Source: Mugil cephalus (taxonomy: Eukaryota > Chordata > Actinopteri > Mugiliformes > Mugilidae). Taken from it: a stretch of DNA of 64,000 nucleotides. The number at the start of each line of letters is the position of its first letter. Within the stretch, counting starts at the first letter, position 1. The notes beneath the pieces are model-generated. The model did no database searches. It saw nothing but the letters and a program-made list of their open reading frames with translations, and was not told the origin of the DNA. Below, piece by piece: positions 1-12,284 of the stretch. The position numbers were made by a program, and so were the translations under genes. Location: the NCBI RefSeq assembly GCF_022458985.1, contig NC_061774.1, forward strand, positions 19,562,697 through 19,626,696, in the 5' to 3' direction.

Positions 1-3000
1 GTTCGCTCTGCCTCTCGTGTCATGCAAACCTCTCATTTGTTTGCGTCTTTTACTTCCCACCGTTTTTCCTCATCACGTCCTTGTTTTGTTTTGTTTTTTT
101 TGTTTGTTTTTTGGCATTCTTGTGTGCACGGGACAGTCGTGGCGAGCTCACTCGCAGGCGCAGGTTCACGTCAGTGAAAAGATGGAGCGGGAATATCAAA
201 GAGTAAATCCTCTGGCAGGTTTCGCGATCGAGACTCAGATGCAGCATCTTTGTGGTCGGCCTGGTGTGTGAGTGTATACTGTATGTGTGTGTATGTGTGG
301 ATATCTGTGCCTGGCAGAGTGTGGAGGCAGGAGGAGAGGGATGTATGAAGGCAGCAGCAGCTGGTGGAGATACACAGTGTCAAGAGAGCTCAGAGAGACG
401 GAGAGAGAGGACAACAGAGGATGCCTCCTTGGCCGACTGCGTGGAAGGGGGACAGTGGAGCATAACAAACAGGATCCACCTTTCTGCTTGGCTAATTTTC
501 CCCATTAAAACAGCCCAGCAGGAGCCTCAGCAGTCCACCAGCTGGAACAGAGGTTATTTTAGTGCCTGTCTTTCAGCGGGGTGTGTGCATATGTGTGTGT
601 GTGTGTCACTTGCATCTATTCTGGCGTGTGAATCTATGGTTTGGGGAAGCATAAAGATCTTCCATAGGAACGGTCTCAACACACTGATATTAATTTCCTT
701 CTCTCCAGTCGTGCATAAACAAATGAAATCTCCACGGCTGTCGGCTGTGTGCGTTTTTTTTTATTTTTCTTCACCCTGCTGGGCGCTGCTATAATGTGAT
801 CGCCGCTGATATTGATGCATGCGCCCGTATTTGCCCAGTCATCTCTTTATGTGGCTAAAGTCATCAGCCCTCCTCTCCTATGTCTCAGTCAGATCCTAAA
901 CTAATCCCCAACCCTGCTACTCTGACAAGAAAATCCCCTATTTTAATGCATGCACACACACTCCATCTTCCTCTTTCAGCCACCACCCCCCACCCCCCCG
1001 GCCACACACACACACACCCCCCCACCATTTCCACGCACGCACAGACACAGGCTTTCTGTTTCATCCCCGTCCGTGTGTACCTGTGCACAGCATCTCCGCA
1101 GCCTCTTTAGCTTTTAGCAAAGCACGCCCCGTATACGCATTTACCATTTGTGATGTCGGTTGCGGTAATAGCTTCACAGTGTGGTGGCGCTTCTGGAAAT
1201 TTATACTTTAATGCAATTTCTTCTTTTCTTAGCACAAGGTAGAGCGCGGAGGCCAACTGTCATTTGAGGCTGTCAGGAAATGTTAACCGAAATCTGCGGC
1301 GGTCCATTTACCGAAAGAAAACATAATCAGACGTCAGCCATTTAGGTTAATGTGCGTTCCTGCTAAAACAATGCAACTCATAATGATCGGAAATGAATGC
1401 ATTTTGAAACTGCGGAGTGGATTTCAGAGTAAAAATAATCCAACAAAATGTACTACAATGTATGTTTTGAACTCCTGCGTTAAATAACTGTACCGTGGAG
1501 TGAGTGAAACGTAAGCAGTTAAATGGAAAGTAAAGTTTAAAGCTGGTAAACTGACAAATGCAGCTGTGATGAAGGTCATGATGGATTCATTTTCTCTGGG
1601 TTTTACGTCAATCGTTTTGTGATTATTTTGACACAGTTACACCTCAAAAAATACCCTTTAGACGACATTCACAAAATACAGGAGGGGATAGAGCTTGCAG
1701 AGTTTATTACAAACATGAAAATCTTTATTCTACAAAAGTTTGGATTTTAATTTCGCCACATTCACAGATTCCCTCCAGCGGGATGTTTATGAAGCTATAT
1801 TTCTACCACTGATGATGGCTGCAGCTGGACACCTACAGTCAATGACACCACATACTGTATACAGTAGGGGAGCATATGGTCTATGAACCTCAAGTGAAGA
1901 GAAACCTCTGTTGCACAGTTGAGACGGTTGAGCAATAAAGTGAGTTTTAGGCATTTCTAAGAGCACATTTTCTCTATGTAGGTGCTAAACAAGTAGCAAT
2001 AGCAACGTCCTGTTTTGTTCTTGTCTTGTAATTGCAGAACTTCTTCAGTTTAACACAGTTGACGTTTATCATAGCTGATCACATTTTGGCTGTTTTCAGG
2101 CCTAAAATCAACATGGCCGCCTATAAACAATCATCATATGGCATTTTTATGGAAAGATTCTTCTAAATATTATATACACAATTCAGTAAATTGAAATTAA
2201 AAGTTATTTATGAATATATTGTGGTAACACTGTTGACATTCGATAAATCCACACCTGACTCACACACTAATTTATATTAAATAATTAAGAAAGAGGAGGA
2301 AGAACCCATCTTGGAGCAGGTCATGTGATTTGGATTTAACACACTTCCTTGAGAGGTGGAACTTAGCTGAAAGTGATTTCTCGGACACAATTTGTTATTT
2401 TTCCATATAAAATTTGACATGTTTCCAAAAAAATAAATATCTGTATTCTGATTATATCAACTTAATTAGAAAAAAACACAATAAAATAAAATGGAATGAG
2501 CTCATTTTATTGTCATTTAGTTAATTAGAAGGTGATTGTTGACTAGTAATTTTTTACGAATATGTGATTGTTTCCATTATAAATAACTAAGGGTTTTGTA
2601 AATACCATTTTTTTTCTTTTAATAAAAATGTATGCAAGATATATCCCATGGACTTTAAAAATCCCTCAGTTATACATTGACACAACTATAATTTATGTAT
2701 GCACTCATTGTAGCATTTAGCACGGATGGACTAAAGCTAAAACTTCCCAGTGTACTAAATTTGATTTACTGAAGTGGTACAGCAGCAAGTACCAAATCAT
2801 TTCTGAGGTCTAATTTCAAATAACAGCACAGAAACGACCCACCCCCAAAGTAAGAATATACAGTATGAGAAAATGAACTTAGTTTTATTATTTAGATTCG
2901 CTTCAAATGAATCTGAATTTAAGCTGTGTGTTGATAATGGAAGTGCGTTTTGATATTGTTATTTAATCATCTAGAAACAGTAAATCGATGCCAGGAACTG

Positions 3001-5143
3001 TCGCTCAGTGTTACCACTGACAGATGTCTGTCCTATTTGAAATACTGTGATTTTATTTGTGATTTAAACTGTATGCTATCATAGCTACAACCCCAGTCCG
3101 ATCTGGTATTAGCAAGTGTCCAGCTTTAACCTCCTCAGACTCTGCGTCCTCATATGTGGACGTTAAATTTTAGGTTTGTGGCAGATTGTTCTGCTATTAT
3201 ACACTTTTATCCTCATAACTAGATACTAGTTGGTGTAAAAACATGAAAGCGTCATTTCGGTGGATTCATTCTTAAGCTGATCACGTAACAAAAGTGGATG
3301 AGGTACAAAACCTCATAAAATTTCACAACTGAAACTTTTATGCTTGTTAACTTTTCTAGTTTAATATGACACGCAAATGTTATCAATACTAACAAGCTAT
3401 AACATAACTAATTAGAAAGCACAACCATGTTAAGACATGAAAATTAACAGTTTTATATTTTGCACTTATAATATTAAAATAGTTAAATAATGCCTGTGAC
3501 CACACACACGAGGACGTACGTTTTTTTTCCAGATCAGAGACAATGTTTATGTGTGATGGCACCCAAGATGCACTGATGATGCACTGACATAGGATCACCA
3601 CATTTGGAGGTTGTGTGGTCAACTTGGGAGCACCTTCCTTTAGTAGCGTAGTACCTGCTTAACTGGTGTCCTCTAACATTAGCAGTTATGTCTCATTCAT
3701 TCATAAAAAATGCACAAAGATCACCATAAATGTGCAGCTGAAGGGAGAGCTGACAACTAACTAAATATAGATTTTGCTAAATTCTATATTTGATCTTTTT
3801 TTTCATTTCATCTTTTTACTTATCTTTGTAACAACAGATTTTTCTTTAACTGCTGTAAACGGCACCACAGTGACATTTCTGTGTGTATGGAGTCGATAAA
3901 GTGAGAGTTTGGGTGTAATAATTTAAAACAAGACAAATAAGAACTTAACATGTGCACCAGTTTGCATCTCTAATTGTCACGCGAGACACATACTTAAATC
4001 TGGCCACTTGTGATCAGATCAGTCAAGACGCATTAATAAGACCAGGTCTGAACAGGGCTTACAACTTACTGTGTGTTATGAGTTTTATGAGTGTGCTTAT
4101 AGTTAAGCTACGTCAGCTCTGCTAAAGTTGTGGGAATTTTCCTCTTTTCTGATTCTGCATCATCGCTAAATTTAAAAAGAAAAGGCCTTTAGCATGAATT
4201 TATTTATGATTCATTTGCGAAATAACAGACTGGAACAAAAGATTGATCAAAATGGATTTTTTCCTTTTGGGAATAAATCAGAAAGTAAGTCGCTTTTAGT
4301 TCTGGCTAAGGGCAGACATGCCTCCCTCACCAGCCAGCTATAAATTAACATCACCTGAACAACTCTCTTGTGTTCGCTGCCTCTTTGGCCGTCTCTGTGT
4401 ATGACAGTGTTTCCACGTACCATGGTTTCGGGGTTTTTCGTCCGTGTGGAAAGAGTTTCTGCTCTGCTTTCGTGGAAATTATAGATTTCAATGTTCTAAT
4501 GTTTTATAGAATAATGGCAAAACAGACGCCAAACTGTGAGATTTGTGTCTAAAATTTGAAAGGAATAAAGCATTTTCCCACTAGTGCACATTGTGGCGCG
4601 GAGCTGACTCTAATACATACCTACAACAGGGTGCGGCCTTGGAAAGGTTTCTGTGGTGTTTCCTACAAGAGTGTTATTCTCAGCCCTGCTGAGTTTTCCC
4701 TCGAAAAATAACTACGCACTCGGTCTCAGCAGCTGAACCGAACACTGAATTTATGCCCTCGTTGGCCGGTCAGGAGCTCCGCCAACTGTAGCCTATTTGT
4801 TTTTCACACTGTTGTTTTCTCGGTCATAAAACTTTTAATTTTTGTATTATATAGCATATTAATGCTCCCAATAAAACAACGCTATTAAGCTGTTACGCCA
4901 CTAAATACCATTTATATTTATGTTTATCTGCAATAAATCCAGCCTGTCCAGATGACCAATTAGTGCAGCTGCAAAAGTGACTATTATTGCTTATAACAGA
5001 AACATCTATCATGCACGTGTAAACTACTCTTTTTTTGTGAGCTAAACCATTCACAAAGGATAGATTCCATCAATACCTGCCTCATATTTAACAAGTAGAA
5101 GGGTTAGCAGCCAGCAGCAATCAGGTGCAGTTGACCTTGGCGT

Positions 5144-5188
5144 GTGTGTGCGTGTGTGTGTGTGAACACATGCACACACACACACCGC
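5144..5188. repeat. TG tract facing a CA tract (hairpin-capable microsatellite)
   Basis: A run of TG dinucleotides is followed after a short spacer by a run of CA dinucleotides, so the two halves are reverse complements. A single strand could fold into a long hairpin. A second pure CA tract lies at 5,327-5,379. Confidence 0.75.
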
Positions 5189-5326
5189 GTAGGGTGAAAC
5201 TGACAAATGGCTGTAGAGCAGCTCTGTTAGATGGTAAATGTGTGTTTAAACAATGCAGAGTGACGGTTGCACGCACAACACTTTGTGGCCGGTCAATGAT
5301 ATAAGATTGATTCGGTTCTCTCTCTC

Positions 5327-5379
5327 TCACACACACTCACACACATGCACACACACACACACGCGCACACACACACAGT
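5327..5379. repeat. CA microsatellite
   Basis: Interrupted (CA)n tract of about 50 bases, with CG and TG interruptions. Confidence 0.85.
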
Positions 5380-5486
5380 GGAATATGAGTGATGTGATTC
5401 AGCACACCTCTCGGCAGCCACTCTGCTTTCCATCCTAACGCCTGAGCAGAATACTAATCACTGGATCACATTACAGAGGAAAAGGA

Positions 5487-5533
5487 GAGAAAGACGGAGA
5501 GAAAGACGGAGAGAGAGAGAGAGAGAGAGGGAG
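5487..5533. repeat. GA-rich microsatellite
   Basis: Two copies of a GAAAGACGGAGA-like unit run into a (GA)n tract ending near 5,533. Confidence 0.8.
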
Positions 5534-6052
5534 ATGTTCTTTGCTATGGAAAGAGGAGACGCAGCGTGGCAAGGATTATATCAGATAACAGAAATATAAA
5601 GGTGGGCTTTCGCGGGCCTCGGTGTAATTTTACATCTACGCACTTACTGTGAGCAGCATGCAAATACCGTGGGCCAGCGATGAAAAAGTAATGTCACGGG
5701 CAGGTGAGAGCAAAGCTAAACAGCAGGGCTGGAAACAGAGATGAGATCAGAGGAGGAGAAGAAAAGTTCTTTCCAAGTGAAGAAAAGTTGCACGCAAAAA
5801 AAAAAGGGAGTTGGTAACAGGGGGGGAAAAAAATTAAACAAATACAACCAAATAAAGTAATCCTCCGTGCAGCTTCATTAAAATGCTGTACGTGCATTTA
5901 GCTAGCCTCAATTAGCAATTTCAAGTGGAATCAGTTTGTTGTCGTGGTTACAGGTAAAGTGACCTTTGCTGCATTGAGGCTGCACTTTAGGGACTTTTGG
6001 GATTTTTAATGTAGTCTATCTAACAGCGTTTGTTTATGATTTTACATTAGGT

Positions 6053-6498
6053 CACTGATTCTCGACAGAATTACCCTAGTAGTCCGTGGCGTAATTGCAA
6101 GAGTCTGTGAAAATAAAATCCTTTAAAAAAGATCGTATGACATGTGTAGAAATAGTATTATTTTACTCAAATGTGACTGAGACCTTCATCTACCTAAACT
6201 AAACTACAGAGGGTAACAGGATTTATTTTCTTTTTCTCTCTAATTACATCAGTTTCACAAGCGCAATTTGCATGACGGAGTTAATACAAACTTAACACGA
6301 TCTGCATCCATTTCAGATTTTTAGGCCCCTACTGTTTCAGTGGGCATGCGCCGTTCATTTCTAAATGATACTGCGGGGTGGTGTTGTGGGATGCTCATTA
6401 AAGCGCATGTTCAGGTTAGCACTTGAAATTAAGCTGATTTGTGGGTAGATCGAAAATATGCAGGGGGTCCAGGACCCCAAAAAGGTTGAGAACCACCG
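6053..6498. mobile_element. hAT-like non-autonomous DNA transposon (446 bp)
   Basis: The left end reads CACTGATTCTCGAC. The right end, read on the minus strand, is CGGTGGTTCTCAAC, so the terminal inverted repeats agree at about 10 of 14 bases and resemble the CAGTGGTTCTCAAC ends of Charlie-type hAT elements. An 8-bp target duplication flanks it: CATTAGGT at 6,045-6,052 and CATTAGAT at 6,499-6,506 (7 of 8 identical). No transposase frame is visible inside, so it is a non-autonomous copy. The family name is inferred from the ends and the 8-bp duplication. Confidence 0.72.
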
Positions 6499-6673
6499 CA
6501 TTAGATCCTTTTAAGATGAACTTGATCTTAAAAATAATACAGTTATGATAAGATCTGAGAAGACACAATTGGGAGTCATTAACATTTTAGTGATATTGCA
6601 CAAGGGTAGGCTACAATAATCTGTTGTATCATTTCAGTAATTTAAGATTTTTCCTCATACCTCACTGACTTCA

Positions 6674-6696
6674 GTGGTCGACACAATGTCGACCAC
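6674..6696. repeat. Perfect short inverted repeat (10-bp arms, 3-nt loop)
   Basis: GTGGTCGACA at 6,674-6,683 is exactly complementary to TGTCGACCAC at 6,687-6,696, with CAA between. It has no recognisable neighbouring gene and its function is unknown. Confidence 0.8.
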
Positions 6697-7277
6697 CCTT
6701 TTACTCTGCTGCTTGTAGATTTGTACTTTATATAATTTTAGAAAACCTAATGCAATGCACAGATTAAAACAAATGAAATTAGTTTAACTCAATTTTACAA
6801 TTTTATATAAACAAATGGCAATCGGACAATTCAGCTTCGTAGAGATTACTTTTACTTTGAAGTGAAAACTTGAAAATAATCAATCATTTCAAATTAGCCT
6901 GTAACAAAAACCTGATAAGCGCTCAACTTTTATTTTTTAGCAGTGCTCTAACTCTATGATTTTGCAGCTTAAAATTACATATCATCCATATAAAGCATTG
7001 AAACAATCCTCTAAGCTTGATTCACCTGAACAGGACTCAAGAGGAAACTGGTAATTGAGGCATATAGTTGATTAGCTGAAGTTATTGGAAATTACTGTTG
7101 GAGTCATTTTTCTCGAGCAATCGCTCACACAAACAACCACAGCTCATTTTAGACCAGTCTCGATCATCGGATGCCAGTCCAGGCCGTGCAGCGTCCTAGC
7201 CGCTCCTCGTTCTGCACTTGCCTGTGTGCCTCATGCAAATACAAACACTCACACGTTCTCCTTCCCCTTACCCTTCC

Positions 7278-7308
7278 TCCCCTCCCCTCCCCTCCCCTCC
7301 CCTCCCCC
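7278..7308. repeat. (CCCCT)n minisatellite-like tract
   Basis: About six consecutive CCCCT pentamers lie within a longer pyrimidine-rich run from about 7,255. Confidence 0.85.
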
Positions 7309-7439
7309 TAACCCCATGCTGAAGCAATTATGTCCAGTGTGTGAGTCTTCTACAGGCAGTGTGAGGGTGATTGATGATGCTGTCAGCACAGGGAACATGT
7401 TTTAACGTCAGAATAATCTCCCTGCTAATATATTACATC

Positions 7440-7800
7440 CACTGGATAGGGTTCAATCATTACTAATAGCGCCGCTAAGTTGGTGAGAGGGGAGCCGATG
7501 CCGAGCGCACGTGCCTTCGGAGCGCGCGTATGAGTTTGTGCGCGCACGTATCTCATTAATCAGAGGAGGAGGAGGAGAAGAAGAGGCAGGGAAATCTAGC
7601 AAGGCCCGGCCAATAAACAAGCATGCCCGTGCAAGGTGGAATAAGCAGCCAGTGAGAGGTGTTTGCCTCTTACATAATTACTCACTCATATCCTGCAGTC
7701 AGTGAATCAACTGAGACGCGGTTATTGTGAATGCGAGAGTGTTACCACCACTTGATATAATATCGTCTTATGAAATGAAAGGGCTGGAGAGAATGGAGCA
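7440..7800. promoter_or_regulatory. Candidate conserved non-coding element (enhancer-like)
   Basis: Unlike the AT-rich sequence around it, this block is of mixed base composition with no repeats and has several homeodomain/POU-type cores (AATCATTACTAATAG, TCATTAATCAGAG, CATAATTACTCAC). No frame or splice signal supports coding. In vertebrate deserts flanking developmental regulators this texture is typical of conserved enhancers. This is inference from sequence texture only. Confidence 0.3.
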
Positions 7801-9049
7801 CAAAGGCATCCGACGCTTGAAAAAGAGGCAGCCTTGTGGTGTCTAATCCGCGCTGTCTAATCTCTCAAATTGCTGTGACGTTTGATGAAGGGGGCTCGAG
7901 CTGGTGTGAGGAGAGGAACGGGCCCAGTCAGAGAGGGAAGCGCGAGAGTTTTATTTATTTATTTTATTTTTTCTGTCTTTTTTTTGCTGATGTGTACAGT
8001 GCAGATCCAGCTGCGCCACTACGCTTCCGAGCAAATCCTTCTTTAAATACAAGCTGTGTTGTTTACAGCAGTTCTCTGCCTCCAGACGCCGTCAGCTCTC
8101 TGCCTGCCTACGCTGCCTGTGCTCATTTGACACTGCCTCCGCTCTTATCTGCTTTACGTACTGCTCATCAGATGCACCATCCCCCCACTTTCCGTAGCCT
8201 GGACGGAATATGCATGGTCGCATGTTGCATGCACGGACACGTACACATGCGCGTACGTATGGGAACATGAGAGAAAGGGAGGAACAAGAACTCAAGGAAG
8301 AATGAAAGACTGAGTGGGAGAGAGTCTGTGGGGATTGGTGTTATATTCTGCTGGTGTCAGCTGGCTCGTGGCCTGCAGATTAATGTGTGTGTCTCTGTGT
8401 GTGTGTGTGTACGTGCATATGCGCGCAGCACAAACAAAGGCACCCTCACAAACACCCGTAAACAGATTAGCTCGTCTGCTGAGAAACAAAGGGTTAAGAG
8501 AGAATGCAGATTTCACAGGGAAAGGGAGGGAGTCGGAGCCGTGCACCCAGTTTCGGTGTGTGCGTTCGTGTCAACATTGTGTACGAGGGGGTGAGCGGGG
8601 GCCAGCGCGGCGGTGGAGCGTCGTGATCCCTCTCCCTAATACTGTGTGGAGAATCTCCTCGCCGGGCTCAGCTGCCAATTCTCTCCACTGTAACAGTCCC
8701 ATTCTCCTCCTCAGCCAGTGAAACAATGCCGCCATGCCTTTCTGTGCATCTCCACACAAAGAGCCCAGCGCCGAGACAGACGCTCGGAGTGAACTGAGAC
8801 ACAGCACCGGGACAATAGACCAAGAATGGTTTTGTTCGGCTTTGTGCTGCACGCTTGTGTAGACAAACAATAAAGAAAGTTCCAAGGGACGGGCGACTTT
8901 TTTTTTTCCCCTCATTGTTGCAACTTTAAGAGGATGTGCAGTTTAGTTTAGAAGTGGGAACTGTTTCTTTCCAGAATCTTTTGCTTGAACTAGCGTGTGT
9001 GTAAGTGACTCTACTTGAGGTCACACTTGGGGGAAAAGAAACTGGTTTT

Positions 9050-9560
9050 CCAGCATGAAACACCACCAAGGCCTGATCTGTTGACGGCGAGGCCTGTTCT
9101 GTTCTGCATTACGAGGCCAATCAACTTCATGTTTCCATTGCAATGGCTCAATTAATAAGTATGGCGCATAGAGATAAATAGCGAAAGCTCCTTTAAGGTA
9201 TTTGCGTGTTTAAAAGCAGTAGGAAAATGCACCATACACACTTACACAGCTTACTGGAAGTTCTCCCTCTACCGGTGGCGGCGGATGCTGAGACATGCCG
9301 CCTCAGAGGACCACCTCCCTGGGACCTTGAGCCAATCACGACAGCCGAAACAAGCCCTTTATCTACAGGGGCTTATTAAGCTAATTGAATTAGCATGTTG
9401 TGGTTTCTGAACCCAAATACGATTAGCCTGTTATTACCGTGTTATCAGGGTCCCTTGTTACAGTAACAGCAGGTTACTTTTGGCTGCTACATTAGCTCTT
9501 TTTCTCCCTCTGCCTCTCTGTCTGCCTAACCACAGATCTTTTTTTCAGCATATTAGCTAA
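9050..9560. promoter_or_regulatory. Candidate conserved non-coding element (enhancer-like)
   Basis: High-complexity block with TAAT-type motifs (CAATTAATAAG, AGCTAATTGAATTAGCATG, ACGATTAGCC) and a GATA-type TTATCAGG. No repeat or frame is present. It is proposed as regulatory purely from motif density and contrast with flanking sequence. Confidence 0.3.
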
Positions 9561-10379
9561 ACAGCTTCTTATCTGGTAAATAACTGGCACAGTCACAGTG
9601 TCAGGAAAATCTGAGATAGAGCGGGGCTCATACCTGTTGAAGCTGCACCTGTGTTGATAGTTTATTGACTCTGAGTAATGGTATCAACATTTTATGTAGT
9701 GATGATTTCGCAAAGAATTCTTGGTGTGGTTTCTCTCTGATCTATGGAGGGTTTAATTGTCCTTGTGTCGGCCATTTTTTTTTCTCTTTTAGTTTTTATG
9801 GCCCACAGGTGCTCTCCTGGTTTAGTCTTATATTGTTATATTGCGAGACACTGTGGTTTCCAGCCAAAGGGTTCTTATAACGACAAGCAAGAAACCAAAT
9901 GGCAGATTTACAACAGGGTATCAGGGTTAAATTGCGATGCACCAAACTTCCAGTTCTAAGTTCCAGTTAAGGCTCATTTAAAGTTCTGACATTGATGCTG
10001 TAAGTTACGTATGTAGCCTGTGCCATTGCGAACCATTTATACTTGTGCGGCGTCAGTCTGGTTCAGTCTGTAAAAACAACACGCGAACACTAGTTGGCGC
10101 TGTGCTTCTTTTGCCAGTTGGGTTAATTTTTGTTTATACTTCCTGCTTCATTTTCTACTTTCTGCTTCACTTTGAACAATGGCAACGGATTGTATTTTTT
10201 TTTTAACTGAGATTACTCAGTGTCTGGCATCATTATTGATCCAAAACAACCAGTTTGAAAATTGTGGCGATGGAAAAGCAGAAATACTAACGCGGAAACA
10301 TGCTACTACCAAGCGGACCATTTGTAGCTCTTGCACTCTTCATCTCCGCGGTGTGTGTAGCTACATTTCTGGGCAGGTG

Positions 10380-10884
10380 CTAGGGATGTGTGTATCGATC
10401 CACAAATATCAATACTTCCGTTCTAGATGTGTGTGTTTTAGAATCGATCTTCACGTCAAAATATTGGTCCCAAGGAAGTCTAAAAAGTAAACAGTGTCAA
10501 GTTCTAACTTGAAGACCAATCTGTCTGCTCCAAAGATAATTATACTGAAGTCACAGCCACTGTTTTTATTTACATTTTTGTTTGAGAGTTTTTTTTTTTT
10601 TTTAAATGTGATTTGCTCAGATTTTCTGTTGACGTGTTGATTTGCACAGATTATCTTTATTGCTCTAATTAAAAACAATGATACTTTGCAGCTTGTTTAA
10701 TTTGTTTACAGTGTGCGAAGTACATTTCTCATAACTGCATTCTCAAATGTTCATTGTAAAAGTCATCATTGTCTCATACACAAGTAGACATCTAAAAGGA
10801 TCGGTATCAGTATTGGGATATTAGCCCCTTGGTATTACTTGGTATTGGATCAAAAGTTAAAATGGCGATGTCACACATCCCTAG
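10380..10884. mobile_element. Probable hAT-type MITE with 13-bp terminal inverted repeats
   Basis: The left end reads CTAGGGATGTGTG, and the right end at 10,872-10,884 is its exact reverse complement, giving a perfect 13-bp terminal inverted repeat 505 bp apart. The interior near both ends carries related ATCGATCC / GGATCGGTATC-like motifs. The possible 8-bp target duplication (GCAGGTGC left, GTCTGTGC right) agrees at only 5 of 8 positions, so the superfamily is tentative. No transposase is visible. Confidence 0.62.
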
Positions 10885-12120
10885 TCTGTGCAGGGTCTGC
10901 ATATGTCCTGCCCTGTCGCCGTGGCTACGGACTCAAACTGATGCAGAAATCTAAAGCACCTATTACTCCCAATGGTGTTTGGGTTCTCATGTGTTTATGT
11001 TTGAACAATCAGCTTTGTCGTTGTCCTACAGCTACAATGTCACATAAAAAAGAATTAAACACTGTTTAGAGGTCCCCTTTGTCCACTTTCTCTTTTTTTG
11101 TTGATGTTATTAAGGTTATGTACTTTTTAATGATGTGACACAGATTGTTACCACTGAACAAAACATACAGTGGAAGACTGAAGCAGAACTCATCACCTTT
11201 GCCGTACTATTCCCGTTCTTGAAGTGGAAAAGCACATTGCGCGACTTGCCCAAAATGAATGCTAACGTCGCTCTGTCTTTCGCTGGATGTGTAAAAAGGC
11301 AGCAGTTTGCTAACAAGCCCATCATAACAACTTTATAATTTGTATTTGCTGCTGCCTCCAAGTAGTCAGAAAGGGACGTTTTTCTAGCTGCTGCCTTTTA
11401 CACTTTTAAAAGCCGAAATTTGCGCATGTGTTATTTACTTGGAATTACCGGAGGACTGTCACAGTGAAATCCAAGACAGCAACAACAAATTAAATACTGA
11501 AGTCAAAAAACACAAAATGACATGAGCTATGAACCGAACAAACTTAATGGTTTCATGGTAGACTCGATGTATTTATACAATCAATATAAATAAAATTAAT
11601 AACTAAAATCACAGTTTATGGTTTATGTTCTTGTGTTTGGACCCAAAGCAAAGATTCTTCAGAAAGAAACGAAACCCCTGTTTAGTCTCAATGAACCTGT
11701 GCGAACACAGCGTTCCTTGTGCACTGAAGCTGTCTTTACCAGCTGGCAAAGGAGCCACAGAGGCTGGCTTCAGCTGAGAGAGTGGGAGGTGGGCAGAGTG
11801 GGTGGAAGGAGGTGCAGGGGTGAAGGAAGGGGTTGGGGTGTTCGGAGGGGGGGTGAATGGGGCTGAAAGGGGATTTACGATCTGTCTTAACTGCATGTCG
11901 GATGGTCTGATAGCGTCAGACGAGACCCCTCCCCACCCCCCGCACCTTTCCCGACGTCGGATAGGGGGTGTCTGTGTCGCCCACGAGAGACCAGGTTGGG
12001 GAGTCAGCTGGTCTCGGCGAGCCTGTGATTAATACACTGGGGCTGCTCTGTACCACCTCCACACCACACTGTCCTCACCTCCAATTAGCATGTTAATGAA
12101 CCCGCACATGTGTGCAGATA

Positions 12121-12143
12121 TGTGTGTGTGTGTGTGTGTGTGT
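12121..12143. repeat. TG microsatellite
   Basis: Uninterrupted (TG)n of about eleven units. Confidence 0.9.
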
Positions 12144-12237
12144 CACCTGAGGGCTCTTTCTCACTGTGCAGTATAAACAGAAACAGGCTGGCATTCAGCA
12201 GAGTGGCTGCTGCTCTGCTAATTGAGACCGTGCGTGT

Positions 12238-12245
12238 CTGTGTGT

Positions 12246-12281
<36 letters not shown>
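12238..12281. repeat. TG microsatellite
   Basis: (TG)n of about twenty units with one TA interruption. Confidence 0.9.

Positions 12282-12284
<3 letters not shown>

Larger units (their letters stand above)
1..6052. other. Gene-free stretch, start of gene desert
   Basis: I see no convincing exon on either strand. Open frames here are short and run through CA/TG tracts or low-complexity sequence. The stretch holds TG/CA microsatellites (about 590-610, 990-1,020, 5,140-5,190 and 5,327-5,379) and a GA-rich tract near 5,490-5,530. Most of 1,400-5,100 is AT-rich unique sequence. A segment near 3,120-3,190 resembles a fish interspersed repeat I remember only vaguely, and I could not define its ends. 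Confidence 0.6.
6499..10379. other. Gene-free stretch with candidate conserved non-coding blocks
   Basis: No exon is supported. Frames such as the 144-codon one at 7,836-8,270 lack any recognisable motif and cross poly-T and CpG-rich sequence. Two high-complexity blocks (7,440-7,800 and 9,050-9,560) are annotated separately. A (CCCCT)n tract is at 7,278-7,308 and a perfect 10-bp hairpin at 6,674-6,696. Sequence around 10,020-10,110 looks repeat-derived but I could not place it in a family. Confidence 0.55.

Noticed and set aside
252-794. 180-codon open frame on the plus strand
   Set aside because: Its translation is dominated by CV/VC runs from TG repeats, it has no motif, and overlapping frames are also open. 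Best seen as low-complexity chance.
7836-8270. 144-codon open frame on the plus strand
   Set aside because: No recognisable domain, crosses a poly-T tract, and has no splice context or neighbour exon.
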